Assembly: GCA_934561175.1 (NCBI GenBank)
Contig: CAKTFW010000002.1
Span: forward strand, 1-64,000
Reading direction: 5' to 3'
Length of the DNA stretch: 64,000 nucleotides
From: an uncultured Oscillospiraceae bacterium
GTDB lineage: Bacteria > Bacillota > Clostridia > Oscillospirales > Oscillospiraceae
Made by a program: the position numbers and the translations under genes
Shown here: piece after piece, positions 1-8,664 of the stretch
Position numbering within the stretch: position 1 is the stretch's first letter
How the letters are laid out: each line of letters begins with the position of its first letter
The notes under the pieces: generated by a model
The model's database searches: none
What the model saw: only the letters and a program-made list of their open reading frames with translations
What the model was told of the DNA's origin: nothing

Positions 1-464
1 TATCCAAGCCCGAAGCGGGTGATGGTCTGCCGGGAAAGGCCGCGTGCAATCACATACGCCTGCGCCGCTTTGGCATCGGGACTGGAGAGTGCCCGGTGGA
101 AGAAGCGGGCGGCATCCTTACACAGCGCCCAGAGCTGCTGTTGGCGGCGATAGGTGGAGGCATAACCCTCGTCTTCCGGCACCGGAATTCCGGCGCGTTT
201 GGCGAGAAAACGCACAGCGTCCGGATAGTCCAGCGATTCCTGCTCCATAATAAAATTGATTACGCCGCCGCCCTTGTGGCAGCCGAAGCAGTAATAGATT
301 CCTTTTTCCGGTGCGACGGAAAAGGATGCGGTCTTTTCGGAATGGAATGGACAAAGGCCAAAGAAGTTGCTGCCGCGGCGGGTCAGGGAGACATATTGTC
401 CCACCACATCCTCAATGGGGTTGCGTGCAATCAAATCATCTAAAAAAGCGGCGGGAAAAGCCAT
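1..464 (-). CDS. dnaG: DNA primase, N-terminal part (cut by window edge)
   Basis: Synthesises RNA primers at the replication fork with the DnaB helicase. Only the first 154 codons are present; the frame is open through base 1. The CHC2 zinc-binding domain is clear: Cys38, His41 (in LCPFH), Cys59 and Cys62 (in CFGCHKGG), followed by the start of the linker to the TOPRIM core (KRAGIPVPE). The ATG at 464 has a good AAAGGAGG ribosome site a few bases upstream. It lies 38 bases after dgt on the same strand, so it is probably cotranscribed with it. The call is secure from the zinc domain; the catalytic domain lies outside the window. Confidence 0.95.
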   Translation of the reverse strand, partial: MAFPAAFLDDLIARNPIEDVVGQYVSLTRRGSNFFGLCPFHSEKTASFSVAPEKGIYYCFGCHKGGGVINFIMEQESLDYPDAVRFLAKRAGIPVPEDEGYASTYRRQQQLWALCKDAARFFHRALSSPDAKAAQAYVIARGLSRQTITRFGLG

Positions 465-502
465 GGCAGGTACCTCCTTTCTGAATTTACAAGTCTGCGC
501 AA

Positions 503-1516
503 TCAGTCGCGCTGCTGCCAGGCGGTAGGGATGAACAATTCTGAAAATTTATAGACAGCGTATTTGTCCGTCATGCCGGCGATATAGTCGCAGACGACGC
601 GCTCCACGCTCTCGCGCCCCAGCGCTTCCCGAAAATCGGGCGGGAGCTTCTGCGTATTTTGAATATAGTATTCATACAGCCGTTTGAGAATATCCCGTGC
701 CTTGGCCTCTTCGCCCTTCGCAATAGGATTGCGGTAGACATGTTCGAACATGAATTCCCGCAGATCCATCATGGCCTGTTCGGTCTGCGGCTGCATACAG
801 AGCCTGCCGGTTTGCAGCGTGGTGAAAATCATATCCTGCACCAGTGTGTTGATCCGTTCCCTGTGCGTTTTTCCAAGGCGGGCAGAAATATCGGCGGGGA
901 TGTCATCGTTGGAGAGAATTCCGGCACGGCAGGCATCATCAATGTCGTGATTGATATAGGCAATTCGATCGGACACACGGACGATTTGTCCTTCCAGCGT
1001 GTCGGGAATGTGGGGACCGGTGTGCCCCAGAATGGCCATGCGGACCTCATAGGTCAGATTCAGCCCTCTTCCGTCTTTTTCCAGCACATCCACAACCCGC
1101 AGAGACTGCTCGTTGTGGCGGAATGGCTTGCCCATAATTTCAGTCAGGGCGACCTCACCAGCGTGCCCGAAAGGCGTGTGTCCCAGATCGTGCCCCAATG
1201 CGGCAGCTTCGGTCAGATCCTCATTCAACCGCAGCGCCCGCGCGATTGTACGGGCGATGCGCGCGACTTCCAGTGTGTGGGTCATGCGGGTGCGGTAATG
1301 ATCCCCCTCAGGCTGCAAAAAAACCTGCGTTTTGTGCATCAGACGCCGGAATGCTTTGGAGTGAACTACGCGGTCTGTGTCGCGCTGGTAACAGGTACGC
1401 ACATCGTTGGGGTCTTCCTCCATCGGATGGAGCCGTCCACGGGACTGGCACGCCTTGGCGGCCAATGGAGAGAGAAATGTCAGCTCCTGCTGTTCCAGCT
1501 GCTGTCGAATTGTCAT
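503..1516 (-). CDS. dgt: dGTPase-like HD-domain deoxynucleotide triphosphohydrolase
   Basis: Family members hydrolyse dNTPs to deoxynucleoside and triphosphate. The 337-residue protein has the HD metal site (His80, His109-Asp110 in ALGHDLGHTPFGHAGE) and a downstream Asp in the helical core. It has the length of the short dGTPase-like proteins found before dnaG in Clostridia. A GTG at 1525 and an ATG at 1522 are also in frame, but the ATG at 1516 has AGGTG at the right distance and gives the usual start MTIRQQLE. It sits between the YigZ gene and dnaG on the same strand with short gaps, a common Clostridia order. Substrate preference among dNTPs cannot be read from sequence. Confidence 0.9.
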   Translation of the reverse strand: MTIRQQLEQQELTFLSPLAAKACQSRGRLHPMEEDPNDVRTCYQRDTDRVVHSKAFRRLMHKTQVFLQPEGDHYRTRMTHTLEVARIARTIARALRLNEDLTEAAALGHDLGHTPFGHAGEVALTEIMGKPFRHNEQSLRVVDVLEKDGRGLNLTYEVRMAILGHTGPHIPDTLEGQIVRVSDRIAYINHDIDDACRAGILSNDDIPADISARLGKTHRERINTLVQDMIFTTLQTGRLCMQPQTEQAMMDLREFMFEHVYRNPIAKGEEAKARDILKRLYEYYIQNTQKLPPDFREALGRESVERVVCDYIAGMTDKYAVYKFSELFIPTAWQQRD

Positions 1517-1552
1517 ATACATCACCTGCCTGATAAAAGCCTGCTTGGATTG

Positions 1553-2185
1553 TTAATGCGGCTGTACGGGAAACGCGCGGTAAATCGGATCGCCGACATT
1601 GGCGATCAGCTGGCCGTTGGAAAGCTCCGTCAGCTGCGCCTGAAATATGGCGGTCTGCGCCTGCGGGAACATGGCATGCAGCAGAATGTCTGCGCCGTAT
1701 TCGGTATCTGCAATTAACCCTTCACAAGCGGTGATTAGCAGCTTAACACGCTCAAAGAACGCATAGGAACAGGCAATTTCCACCTGATCCCAGATGCGCC
1801 GGATAGAAACTCCAGCGGCATCCAGCGCATTTTTGGCACCCTGCGTATAGGCGCGTACCAACCCACCAGCACCGAGCAGTACCCCGCCAAAGTAGCGCGT
1901 GACCACGCAGACCATGTTTTCTACGCCTTCTCGCTGAAAGACATTCAGCATCGGCTGGCCGGCAGTGCCCTGCGGCTCGCCGTCATCGGAGTAGCGCACG
2001 GGACCGTCGTGTAGAATATAGCACCAACAATTGTGGCGGGCGTCATAGTATTTCTTTTTCATTTCTTCAATCCGTGCGCGGGCTTCTTCCTCCGTGGAAA
2101 CAGGCCAGACATGGCCGATAAAAGTGGAACGCTTTTCGGTGAATTCAGCTTCCCCAAAAGCGGTTGGTTCGAGATATTCGGTCAT
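1553..2185 (-). CDS. YigZ / IMPACT family protein
   Basis: A 210-residue member of the YigZ-IMPACT family (UPF0029 N-terminal domain plus a DUF1949-like C-terminal domain). The N-terminal domain shows the family signature KSRF-like KRSTFIGHVWPV, then YSDDGEPQGTAGQPML and VVTRYFGGVLLGAGGLVRAY. The biochemical function of the bacterial proteins is not settled; eukaryotic IMPACT regulates Gcn2 by binding Gcn1. The ATG at 2185 overlaps the hflX stop as ATGA and has GGGGTG upstream, so translation is probably coupled to hflX. An in-frame GTG nine bases earlier is a poorer start. Confidence 0.9.
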   Translation of the reverse strand: MTEYLEPTAFGEAEFTEKRSTFIGHVWPVSTEEEARARIEEMKKKYYDARHNCWCYILHDGPVRYSDDGEPQGTAGQPMLNVFQREGVENMVCVVTRYFGGVLLGAGGLVRAYTQGAKNALDAAGVSIRRIWDQVEIACSYAFFERVKLLITACEGLIADTEYGADILLHAMFPQAQTAIFQAQLTELSNGQLIANVGDPIYRAFPVQPH

Positions 2186-3438
2186 GGGCGGCACCCCGTT
2201 TCATATGGGCGCAAACGACCGAAGATAGCGTCGTCGCAGATGACCTCTACCCGGATTCCCTCGGCGAGATAATCGCAGGCGAGCACCTTGGCCTGTGTGT
2301 GGAGCAGATCAACCTGACCGCCCAGAGAATAGGGAAGCAGAAAGACGGTGTGGTGCCGTGTCGGTGCAAGATTTTTCTCAATTGCTGCAAACAAAGCATC
2401 AAGCCCCATACCGGTGCGGGCGGAAATCGCAATTTGATTTTTTCCGCGGGGAAGATCCTCCGGTGCGGTCTGGTCGGCCTTGTTATAGGCTTCAATTACC
2501 GGGATGCCGGGCTTGGCAAGCTGTGCAATCAAACGATTCACCACGGCGATATGCTCCTCACGGTTTGGATTTGCACCGTCAATCACATGGATCAGCAGAT
2601 CTGCATATTGCAGTTCTTCCAGTGTGGCGCGGAACGCTTCGACCAGATGGTGCGGCAGCTTGGCGATAAAGCCGACTGTATCGGTCAGCACAACCGAAAG
2701 CGTATCCGAGATTTCGAGTTGACGGGCTGTGGTGTCCAGCGTGTCGAACAGCCGGTCGTTTGCGGGGATACCGGCACCGGTGAGCCGGTTGAGCAATGTC
2801 GACTTTCCGGCATTGGTGTAGCCGACGAGTGCGACGACCGGTACAGAATTTTTGATGCGGCGTTCCCGCTGGACGGCGCGGTTCTTTCGCACCTCCTTGA
2901 GCTCGGCTTCCAGTCGGGTGATGCGGGCGCGGATCAGACGGCGGTCGGTCTCCAGCTGTGTTTCGCCGGGGCCGCGTGTACCGATTGCGCCTTCCTGCCG
3001 CTCCAGATGTGTCCACATACCGGCCAGACGCGGCAGCAGATATTTATATTGTGCAAGCTCTACCTGCAGCTTGCCCTCACGCGTGCGTGCGCGCTGGGCA
3101 AAGATATCAAGAATCAACGCGCTGCGGTCGATCACCGGAACCTCTGTCAGCTTTTCCAATGTTCGATTTTGAGCCGGCGTCAGGTCGTTGTCAAAAATGA
3201 CCATGGTAGCGGCGTGATGATCCACGATTTCCCGCAGCTCCTGCACCTTACCTTCGCCAAGAAAAGTGTGCGGATCCGGTGCAGGCCTGTTCTGCAGCAG
3301 TTTGGCACAGCAGGTGCCGCCGGCAGTTTGCAGCAGCGCTTCCAGTTCATCCAGCGTTTGCTCTGTAGCGGTTTCCTCACGGGTGAAAACACCTGCATTC
3401 AGGCCCACCAGCACGGCGCGCTCTACTTTTATTTGCAT
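2182..3438 (-). CDS. hflX: Ribosome-associated GTPase HflX
   Basis: HflX splits stalled or hibernating 70S ribosomes, using GTP. The 418-residue protein has the glycine-rich N-terminal domain ending in the conserved GTRGPGETQLETDRR (around residues 153-167), a P-loop GYTNAGKST (206-214), the G3 motif DTVGF and the G4 motif NKAD. Length is normal for the family. The ATG at 3438 has only a distant GGAG upstream, so its ribosome site is weak. The stop overlaps the YigZ start by four bases. It heads a four-gene run hflX-yigZ-dgt-dnaG. Confidence 0.96.
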   Translation of the reverse strand: MQIKVERAVLVGLNAGVFTREETATEQTLDELEALLQTAGGTCCAKLLQNRPAPDPHTFLGEGKVQELREIVDHHAATMVIFDNDLTPAQNRTLEKLTEVPVIDRSALILDIFAQRARTREGKLQVELAQYKYLLPRLAGMWTHLERQEGAIGTRGPGETQLETDRRLIRARITRLEAELKEVRKNRAVQRERRIKNSVPVVALVGYTNAGKSTLLNRLTGAGIPANDRLFDTLDTTARQLEISDTLSVVLTDTVGFIAKLPHHLVEAFRATLEELQYADLLIHVIDGANPNREEHIAVVNRLIAQLAKPGIPVIEAYNKADQTAPEDLPRGKNQIAISARTGMGLDALFAAIEKNLAPTRHHTVFLLPYSLGGQVDLLHTQAKVLACDYLAEGIRVEVICDDAIFGRLRPYETGCRP

Positions 3439-3481
3439 AGTGTCGATGGGGAAGACTCCTCTCTGTGGGAAGTTGTGAAAA

Positions 3482-3514
3482 GAAAAAAGCCCGCACCGAT
3501 ACGGTGCAGGCTTT
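3482..3514 (-). terminator. Rho-independent terminator of rpmE
   Basis: Read on the minus strand, GCCTGCACCG and GGTGCGGGC pair around a short loop and are followed by TTTTTTC. It lies directly after the rpmE stop, so rpmE appears to be a separate unit from hflX. Confidence 0.85.
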
Positions 3515-3519
3515 CGGAA

Positions 3520-3720
3520 TTATTTGAGTCCGAACTTCTTGTTGAAGCGCTCCACGCGTCCGCCGGTGTCAACCAGCTTCTGCTTGCCGGTGTAGAAGGG
3601 GTGACACTTCGAGCAGATCTCAATGCGGATGTCCTGCTTCGTGGAACCGGTCTCAATCACATTGCCGCAAGCGCACTTAATCGTGGTCGGCTGATAATTG
3701 GGATGGATACCCTGTTTCAT
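3520..3720 (-). CDS. rpmE: 50S ribosomal protein L31
   Basis: Structural protein of the large subunit. The 66-residue protein is the zinc-binding (C+) form, with ligands Cys16, Cys18, Cys36 and Cys39 (KCACGN and CSKCHPFYTGKQK). The ATG at 3720 follows AGAGGTG at normal spacing. It is a single-gene unit bounded by its own terminator. The zinc-free paralogue typical of zinc starvation is not in the window. Confidence 0.97.
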   Translation of the reverse strand: MKQGIHPNYQPTTIKCACGNVIETGSTKQDIRIEICSKCHPFYTGKQKLVDTGGRVERFNKKFGLK

Positions 3721-3792
3721 GTGTTGTTCACCTCTTTCGCCTGCTGTTAAAAGGACAAATTGCCCCCTAATGCTTTTCAGATAGCCTGCACA

Positions 3793-4971
3793 TTATAGCA
3801 TAGAGTTTTCAGATATGCAAGCTGTTTTTTCGGATTTTTTTCGATAAAATATCCGGCCTGCCTGCTCTGTTCCGGCGGGTGTCGGCGCGCCTGGCGCGGC
3901 GAAAAGGGTATAAAGATCAGCGGCGCGCTGCTCCAGCGCGTTATAAGCGGCGTCTGGACTGCGTTCACCGGCATTGATGATTGAAATTTGATCAGCGGTA
4001 CGGAATTTTCGTAGCAGTGCGCGGCCGGTTTCATCAAAAGCCAATACGCGGGTATGGGGCGCCGGTTGGGCAAGATCCGTGTTGGAAATGCCAAGGTAGG
4101 CGCAGAGTACCATCCGCTGCAGGCGGGTGCGCGGGTAACGCTTCGAGCGTGTCAGTGTGAAAATTTCCTCCAGGGTAGCGGCGCGGCGGCAGGCATCGGC
4201 AACCTTGTGCCACAGTCCTTCCGAGCCATAGGGGAGCGCTGCATAGGCTTCGTCCGGCAGGCAGCGGAGCCGGGCGAGCATGGCACGCTCGCCCCATTGT
4301 TCCTGGTGCGGTATGGCATGGAAAAAACACTGCACGGCCTCCGGCGGCAAGTGTGTTTGCCAGGCGCCTGCTCCCATCTGTGCGCGGATCTCGGCTGCGG
4401 AAGCAAAGCCAGACTCCCGCTGAATGGCCAGCGGCGCAATTGCGCTGTTGCGGCGGAAGAGTGCCTTGCAATATTCAATGCCTAGGATATTGTTTGGCTG
4501 GCGTAGATACTGCCCCAGGCCGCAGAGCTGTTCAACTGCCTGCTGCCGTGCTGCGGGAAATGAAATTCCGTGGGAAAGTTTCTCGCGCAGAAGCGGCGGG
4601 AACGCGCTGGATTCCAGGCACGCGACGACCTGTTTGAGTGGTTTGGTATCTCCACACTCCGCGCCAAAGCAGAGAGTATCAATACCGCCAAGGCGGGATA
4701 AAATTTCCACAGCACCGGCGGCGAAGCCCTCTGCGGATTGAATGGCAAAATGGAGCGGCAGCTCCAGTACCAGATTGGCACCGCAGCATACCGCTGCCTG
4801 TGCGCGGACAAACTTGTCAAACACGGCAGGAGCACCACGCTGAACATAGTTGCCGGACATCAGGCAGACAATGGCAGTTTCCACGCCCAGCAGCTGCCGG
4901 GTGCGGAAAAATTGCAGCTGATGGCCGCGGTGAAATGGGTTATACTCACAGACAATGGCTGCCGTTGCCAA
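3793..4971 (-). CDS. tmcAL: tRNA(Met) cytidine acetate ligase (YlbM family)
   Basis: TmcAL acetylates the wobble cytidine of elongator tRNA-Met to ac4C, using acetate and ATP. The N-terminal nucleotidyltransferase motif is VCEYNPFHRGHQ, followed by MSGNYVQRGAPAVFDK and the conserved LELPLHFAIQSAEGFA. Length (392 residues) fits the family. I place the start at a TTG at 4971, because AAGGCGGCGG lies six bases upstream and this removes an unusual 11-residue leader; a TTG at 5004 is also in frame but has no ribosome site. The gene diverges from ackA, which is suggestive because acetate is a substrate of both enzymes, but that neighbourhood may be chance. Confidence 0.9.
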   Translation of the reverse strand: MATAAIVCEYNPFHRGHQLQFFRTRQLLGVETAIVCLMSGNYVQRGAPAVFDKFVRAQAAVCCGANLVLELPLHFAIQSAEGFAAGAVEILSRLGGIDTLCFGAECGDTKPLKQVVACLESSAFPPLLREKLSHGISFPAARQQAVEQLCGLGQYLRQPNNILGIEYCKALFRRNSAIAPLAIQRESGFASAAEIRAQMGAGAWQTHLPPEAVQCFFHAIPHQEQWGERAMLARLRCLPDEAYAALPYGSEGLWHKVADACRRAATLEEIFTLTRSKRYPRTRLQRMVLCAYLGISNTDLAQPAPHTRVLAFDETGRALLRKFRTADQISIINAGERSPDAAYNALEQRAADLYTLFAAPGAPTPAGTEQAGRIFYRKKSEKTACISENSML

Positions 4972-5119
4972 AAAATCCGCCGCCTTTCCACGAAAATTTT
5001 CCAAATTAACCGTTGCTCTTTGCAGGATTGTATACTAAAATAGCAAAAGAACTTTGTTATCATACCCCAAGTACGGGCAGAAAGTCAAATATACAATATA
5101 ATTAGGAGATGACCCCAAC

Positions 5120-6310
5120 ATGAAAGTACTAGTGATCAATGCCGGCTCTTCCTCGCTGAAGTATCAGCTGATGGATCCCGATACCAACGAGGTCTTTGCA
5201 AAGGGCCTGTGTGAGCGTATCGGTATTGATGGCCGCCTGACCCACAAGATTCCGAGCAAGGATTACAAGGGCGAGTTCGAGATTGCAATGCCGACACATG
5301 CAGAGGCAATTCAGGCGGTTCTGGATGCACTGCTGGACTCCGAGCATGGCGTGATCAAGTCTGCTTCCGAGATCGACGCTGTCGGTCACCGCGTTGTCCA
5401 TGGCGGTGAGGCTTTCGCATCCTCCGTCAAGATTGACGACAAGGTGATGGCTGCCATCGAAGAGTGCATCCCGCTGGCACCGCTTCACAATCCGGCCAAT
5501 ATCACCGGTATCAAGGCTTGCCAGAAGGTTATGCCGGGCGTGCCGATGGTTGCTGTGTTTGATACCGCTTTCCATCAGACCATGCCGCCGGTTGCCTACA
5601 CTTACGCACTGCCGAAGGAATACTACGAGAAGGACAAGGTTCGCCGCTACGGTTTCCACGGCACTTCTCACAAGTATGTTTCTCAGCGCGCTGCAGCAAT
5701 GCTGGGTAAGCCGATCGAAGAGCTGAAGCTGATCTCCTGCCATCTGGGCAACGGCTCCTCCATCACGGCAATCGACCATGGCAAGTCTGTTGACACTTCC
5801 ATGGGCTTTACGCCGCTGGCAGGTCTGCCGATGGGTACCCGTTCCGGCGATATTGACGCTGGCATTATGGAGTATCTGATGAAGAAGTACAACATGGACA
5901 TCTCCGAGATGCTCAATGTCCTGAATAAGAAGTCCGGCGTGTTGGGCATTTCCGGTGTTTCCTCGGACTTCCGTGATCTGGAGACGGCTGCAAAAGAGGG
6001 CAACACCCATGCACAGCTGGCAATTGACGCCTTTGAGTATGGTGTTAAAAAGCTGATCGGTGCTTATGCAGCAGCGATGGGCGGCGTTGACGCCATCATC
6101 TTCACCGCTGGCGTTGGTGAGAACTCCTCTGCAATGCGTCTGCGCATGACCGCTGGCCTGGAGTTTATGGGCGTGAAGGTTGATGCAGAAAAGAACGACT
6201 GCCGCGGCAAGGAAGTGGATGTCACGGCTGAGGGTGCAACGGTCAAAGTTCTGGTTATCCCGACCGATGAAGAGCTGATGATCGCAAAAGATACCGCAGC
6301 GCTTGCTTAA
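5120..6310 (+). CDS. ackA: Acetate kinase
   Basis: Interconverts acetyl phosphate plus ADP and acetate plus ATP, the ATP-forming step of acetate fermentation. The 396-residue protein starts with VINAGSSSLKYQL, and has the catalytic region GFHGTSHKYVSQRA, the phosphate-binding HLGNGSS and the adenosine motif GVGENS. Length is standard. TAGGAGATG upstream gives the ribosome site for the ATG at 5120. Codon use is strongly optimised compared with many neighbours, as expected for a highly expressed fermentation gene. The usual partner pta is not next to it. Confidence 0.97.
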   Translation: MKVLVINAGSSSLKYQLMDPDTNEVFAKGLCERIGIDGRLTHKIPSKDYKGEFEIAMPTHAEAIQAVLDALLDSEHGVIKSASEIDAVGHRVVHGGEAFASSVKIDDKVMAAIEECIPLAPLHNPANITGIKACQKVMPGVPMVAVFDTAFHQTMPPVAYTYALPKEYYEKDKVRRYGFHGTSHKYVSQRAAAMLGKPIEELKLISCHLGNGSSITAIDHGKSVDTSMGFTPLAGLPMGTRSGDIDAGIMEYLMKKYNMDISEMLNVLNKKSGVLGISGVSSDFRDLETAAKEGNTHAQLAIDAFEYGVKKLIGAYAAAMGGVDAIIFTAGVGENSSAMRLRMTAGLEFMGVKVDAEKNDCRGKEVDVTAEGATVKVLVIPTDEELMIAKDTAALA

Positions 6311-6317
6311 TGAAAAG

Positions 6318-6357
6318 TAAAAATGCGCCGTACACATCGTGTACGGCGCATTTTTTT
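6318..6357. terminator. Bidirectional terminator between ackA and the NusG-II gene
   Basis: A perfect 15-bp stem (AAATGCGCCGTACAC with its complement, loop ATC) with A-run on the left and T-run on the right. It can end both the ackA transcript and the convergent apbE operon. Confidence 0.9.
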
Positions 6358-6363
6358 GCCAGA

Positions 6364-6726
6364 TTAACCGGTGATAGCGTCTGCGTTGCTGGAATCGGTT
6401 CCCTGAAATTGAACGACCAGTTTATTCGGAAGACAGACAATCGGCGCACCGCCGGCAGCAGGGCCATGCCGGATGCAGATTTTGTCTGGGCAGGAAGCGT
6501 CGGTGACAAAAATTTTCCCATTCTCCACACGGATGGTATTGTAGCCGCCCTGAAACTCCACAGTAAAGGTTTGATCTTGAGAGAGATCAACTGTTTGGAC
6601 AATAGCGCCATCCGAGAGCACCTGTGCTGTTTGCACTTCGATGCGGCCGGACAGCAGCCAGACAGACAGGACTGCGCACAGCACGGCAAGGCCGGAAAAA
6701 AGTAAAATCCAGGTTTTTGTTTTCAT
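6364..6726 (-). CDS. NusG domain II-containing membrane-anchored protein
   Basis: A 120-residue protein with one N-terminal membrane segment (about residues 6-26) and an extracytoplasmic NusG-II-like beta domain. It has the family signature ASCPDKICIRHG followed by IVCLPNKLVV. These proteins are commonly found beside flavin transferases, Rnf or quinone-related redox genes; their exact role is not known. The ATG overlaps the apbE stop as ATGA, so the two are translationally coupled, which points to a shared redox task at the membrane. The paired cysteines (CPDKIC) could bind a metal or form a disulfide, which is inference. Confidence 0.85.
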   Translation of the reverse strand: MKTKTWILLFSGLAVLCAVLSVWLLSGRIEVQTAQVLSDGAIVQTVDLSQDQTFTVEFQGGYNTIRVENGKIFVTDASCPDKICIRHGPAAGGAPIVCLPNKLVVQFQGTDSSNADAITG

Positions 6727-7721
6727 CGTGTAATCACCTGCGGATTGTCACAGAGAATATGGTCGGAAAGACCTTCCGTAACCAATAATGCACCGTCTTT
6801 TGTAATGAAAACAGCTTCAAAATCATCGCTGCTGCGCCAGAACTCCTGTGCTTGCTCCGTACCCATGATGAAAAGTGCGGTGGAGAGTGCGTCTGCCAGC
6901 AGACCGTCCTGCGCCACGATGGTGACGGAGCTTAGCCCGGTGTCTGCCGGACGGCCGGTGGCGGGATCCATAATGTGATGGTAGCGAACACCGTCCTGCT
7001 CAAAATAGCGCTCATAATCGCCGGAGGTGACGATAGAGGCGGTACCGGAGATTTGAAGGGTGGCGGCTGCGACAGATTCGTCTTGTGGGTCGCGAATATC
7101 AATTAGCCAGTCGCTGCCGTCAGGTTTGGTCCCAAGCGTTTGAATGTTGCCGCTGAGAGAGAGAATAGCGGTATCCACGCCGCGCGATTGCAGCAGTGCA
7201 ATGCTTTCGCGTGCTGCGTAACCCTTTGCAACCGCGCCAAAGTCCAACTCTGTGTCGGAGGAGAGGGTGATGGAATTGTCGGCCTCCAGTGTGAGGTGGT
7301 TGGTGCCGACTGTTTCCAGCGCAGTGGAAATTTCTGCAGCAGAGGGAACGCGGTAGTCTCCGATCGTGAACCCCCAGAGCTGTACAATGGGGTAAATGGT
7401 AGGATCCAGCGCACCATGAGTTCGGGTGCTGAGTGCGAGCGTTTCACGCAGCAGATCGGCGGCATCTTTGGGAAGCGTACCGGAACCGGTGTGGTTGAGT
7501 TTGTAGATCGCGCTGTCCGATTGCGTGACGGAGAGGTCTTTCTCCAATGAGTGAATCAGAGATGCAACAGCGTCGCAGTCACTCTGTGTACCGTCCCAGA
7601 TTCGTACCCCCATGACGGTGTCCATCGCAAAAAAAGTAGACTCTGCCGGCGCTTTGCTGGAACCGCAGCCGGAGAGCAGGAGCAGAATAAAAATGAAACT
7701 GAAAATCGCTGGCTTTTTCAT
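6723..7721 (-). CDS. apbE: FAD:protein FMN transferase, lipoprotein
   Basis: ApbE attaches FMN covalently to Thr or Ser of target proteins such as Rnf or Nqr subunits. The 332-residue protein has a lipoprotein signal with a lipobox (LLLSGC, lipidated Cys near residue 17), then FFAMDTVMGVRIW, LDFGAVAKGYAA and the metal/FAD motif YHHIMDPATGRPA. Start at 7721: AGGTG lies five bases upstream; an in-frame ATG at 7766 has no ribosome site and would bury the signal peptide. It is first in a two-gene operon with the NusG-II protein. No Rnf genes are in the window, so its target is unknown here. Confidence 0.95.
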   Translation of the reverse strand: MKKPAIFSFIFILLLLSGCGSSKAPAESTFFAMDTVMGVRIWDGTQSDCDAVASLIHSLEKDLSVTQSDSAIYKLNHTGSGTLPKDAADLLRETLALSTRTHGALDPTIYPIVQLWGFTIGDYRVPSAAEISTALETVGTNHLTLEADNSITLSSDTELDFGAVAKGYAARESIALLQSRGVDTAILSLSGNIQTLGTKPDGSDWLIDIRDPQDESVAAATLQISGTASIVTSGDYERYFEQDGVRYHHIMDPATGRPADTGLSSVTIVAQDGLLADALSTALFIMGTEQAQEFWRSSDDFEAVFITKDGALLVTEGLSDHILCDNPQVITR

Positions 7722-7813
7722 GTAAACACCTGTAATAATATATAGTATATGCGGCCAGTATAGCAAAAAAAACAGAATCGGTCAAAGATTATCTCAGACT
7801 TGGATGGCGATGG

Positions 7814-7842
7814 TTGAAGTTTGAAGCGAAAAACAGTATGAT
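7814..7842 (+). promoter_or_regulatory. Probable sigma-A promoter of the 7885 lipoprotein gene
   Basis: TTGAAG at 7814-7819 and TATGAT at 7837-7842 with a 17-base spacer, about 40 bases upstream of the ribosome site. Confidence 0.6.
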
Positions 7843-7884
7843 AGCACCATTATATAGAATAAAATGAAAGACGAGGGAGACAAC

Positions 7885-8529
7885 ATGAAACGATGGATTG
7901 CGGTACTTTTGGCATTGCTGATGGTTCTGGCGCTTTGCAGCTGCGGCAGTACCCCAGCGAATGATCAGCCCGACGCATCTCAGACACAAAGCAACGACGC
8001 CGCGAACAACGGAGAGAACGCGGGTGGCGTGCAAGTGGACAAAGGGCTGCTTTCGGTTGAGATTACGCTGCCGGCCACTTTCTTTGAAGATCAGACTGAG
8101 GAAGAGATCAAAGCTGCGGCGCAGGAAGAGGGAATTGAGGACTGCAGAGTCAACGCAGACGGTTCTGTCACCTACCAGATGTCCAAGGCAAAACACAAAG
8201 AGTTGATGGAGGAAATGAAAAACTCCATTCAGGAGTCGGTTGATGCGCTGGTCAGTGGAGAAGATGCGGTGGAATCATTCCGGGAAATTCAGCACAGCGA
8301 GGATTTTTCTCAGTTTGATGTGATCGTTGATCCTGCTACTTACACGGAATGGGATTCCGTGTATATGCTTAACTTTTGCATGCTGGGCGCCTACTATCAG
8401 ATGTTTGACGGCATGAATATCGACCAGGTGGATGTGGTAGTTCAGTTTATTGATGGGGACACGAATGAAGTTCTTGATTCCGGGTCCTTCCGTGACCTGA
8501 TGGATCATGCGGAAACCACGGAGGATTAA
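7885..8529 (+). CDS. Hypothetical lipoprotein
   Basis: No function recognised. The 214-residue product begins MKRWIAVLLALL and has a lipobox LALCSC, so it should be lipidated and face the outside. A low-complexity linker rich in Asn, Asp, Gln and Ala follows (about residues 26-50), then an acidic domain with EITLPATFFEDQTEEEI and VDVVVQFIDGDTNEVLDSG. A GAGGGAG site five bases before the ATG at 7885 supports this start rather than the in-frame ATG at 7864. The gene has its own promoter and lies alone between apbE (divergent) and the rplU promoter. The linker resembles those of the binding-protein lipoproteins in this window. Confidence 0.8.
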   Translation: MKRWIAVLLALLMVLALCSCGSTPANDQPDASQTQSNDAANNGENAGGVQVDKGLLSVEITLPATFFEDQTEEEIKAAAQEEGIEDCRVNADGSVTYQMSKAKHKELMEEMKNSIQESVDALVSGEDAVESFREIQHSEDFSQFDVIVDPATYTEWDSVYMLNFCMLGAYYQMFDGMNIDQVDVVVQFIDGDTNEVLDSGSFRDLMDHAETTED

Positions 8530-8551
8530 CGGAAAAACCAAGAAATAATGT

Positions 8552-8580
8552 TTGACAACACAGGACGGAAATGCTATAAT
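8552..8580 (+). promoter_or_regulatory. Consensus sigma-A promoter of the rplU operon
   Basis: Perfect TTGACA (8552-8557) and perfect TATAAT (8575-8580) with a 17-base spacer. It drives rplU-prp-rpmA. Confidence 0.9.
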
Positions 8581-8586
8581 TGGCAA

Positions 8587-8645
8587 GCCGCATCGAGAAG
8601 GTTGAAGATGGCTTCGGCCACACCTTTCAGAGCGAGTCTACAAAA
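8587..8645 (+). promoter_or_regulatory. Probable L21 (rplU) mRNA leader
   Basis: The transcribed leader between the promoter and rplU holds a hairpin with GAAGGT/ACCTTTC arms around an inner GGC-TTCG-GCC tetraloop stem, preceded by CCGCATCGAG. Structured L21 leaders thought to mediate autoregulation are known upstream of rplU in Firmicutes (Rfam L21_leader). The match is by position and a partial structure, not by a covariance search. Confidence 0.5.
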
Positions 8646-8664
8646 AAGGTAGGTGCACACAAAC

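Noticed and set aside
659..1717. Long open frame on the plus strand opposite dgt
   Set aside because: It is the antisense of dgt and the YigZ gene, with no recognisable domain and no ribosome site; the minus-strand frames have clear family motifs.
2164..3750. A 528-codon plus-strand open frame opposite hflX and rpmE
   Set aside because: Shadow of GC-biased codons in hflX; its translation is Cys/Gln/His-rich and unlike any protein family.
5092..5102. TATAAT just before ackA as a promoter
   Set aside because: It directly abuts the ribosome site, has no -35 box at 16-18 bases, and would give a message without room for the Shine-Dalgarno sequence.
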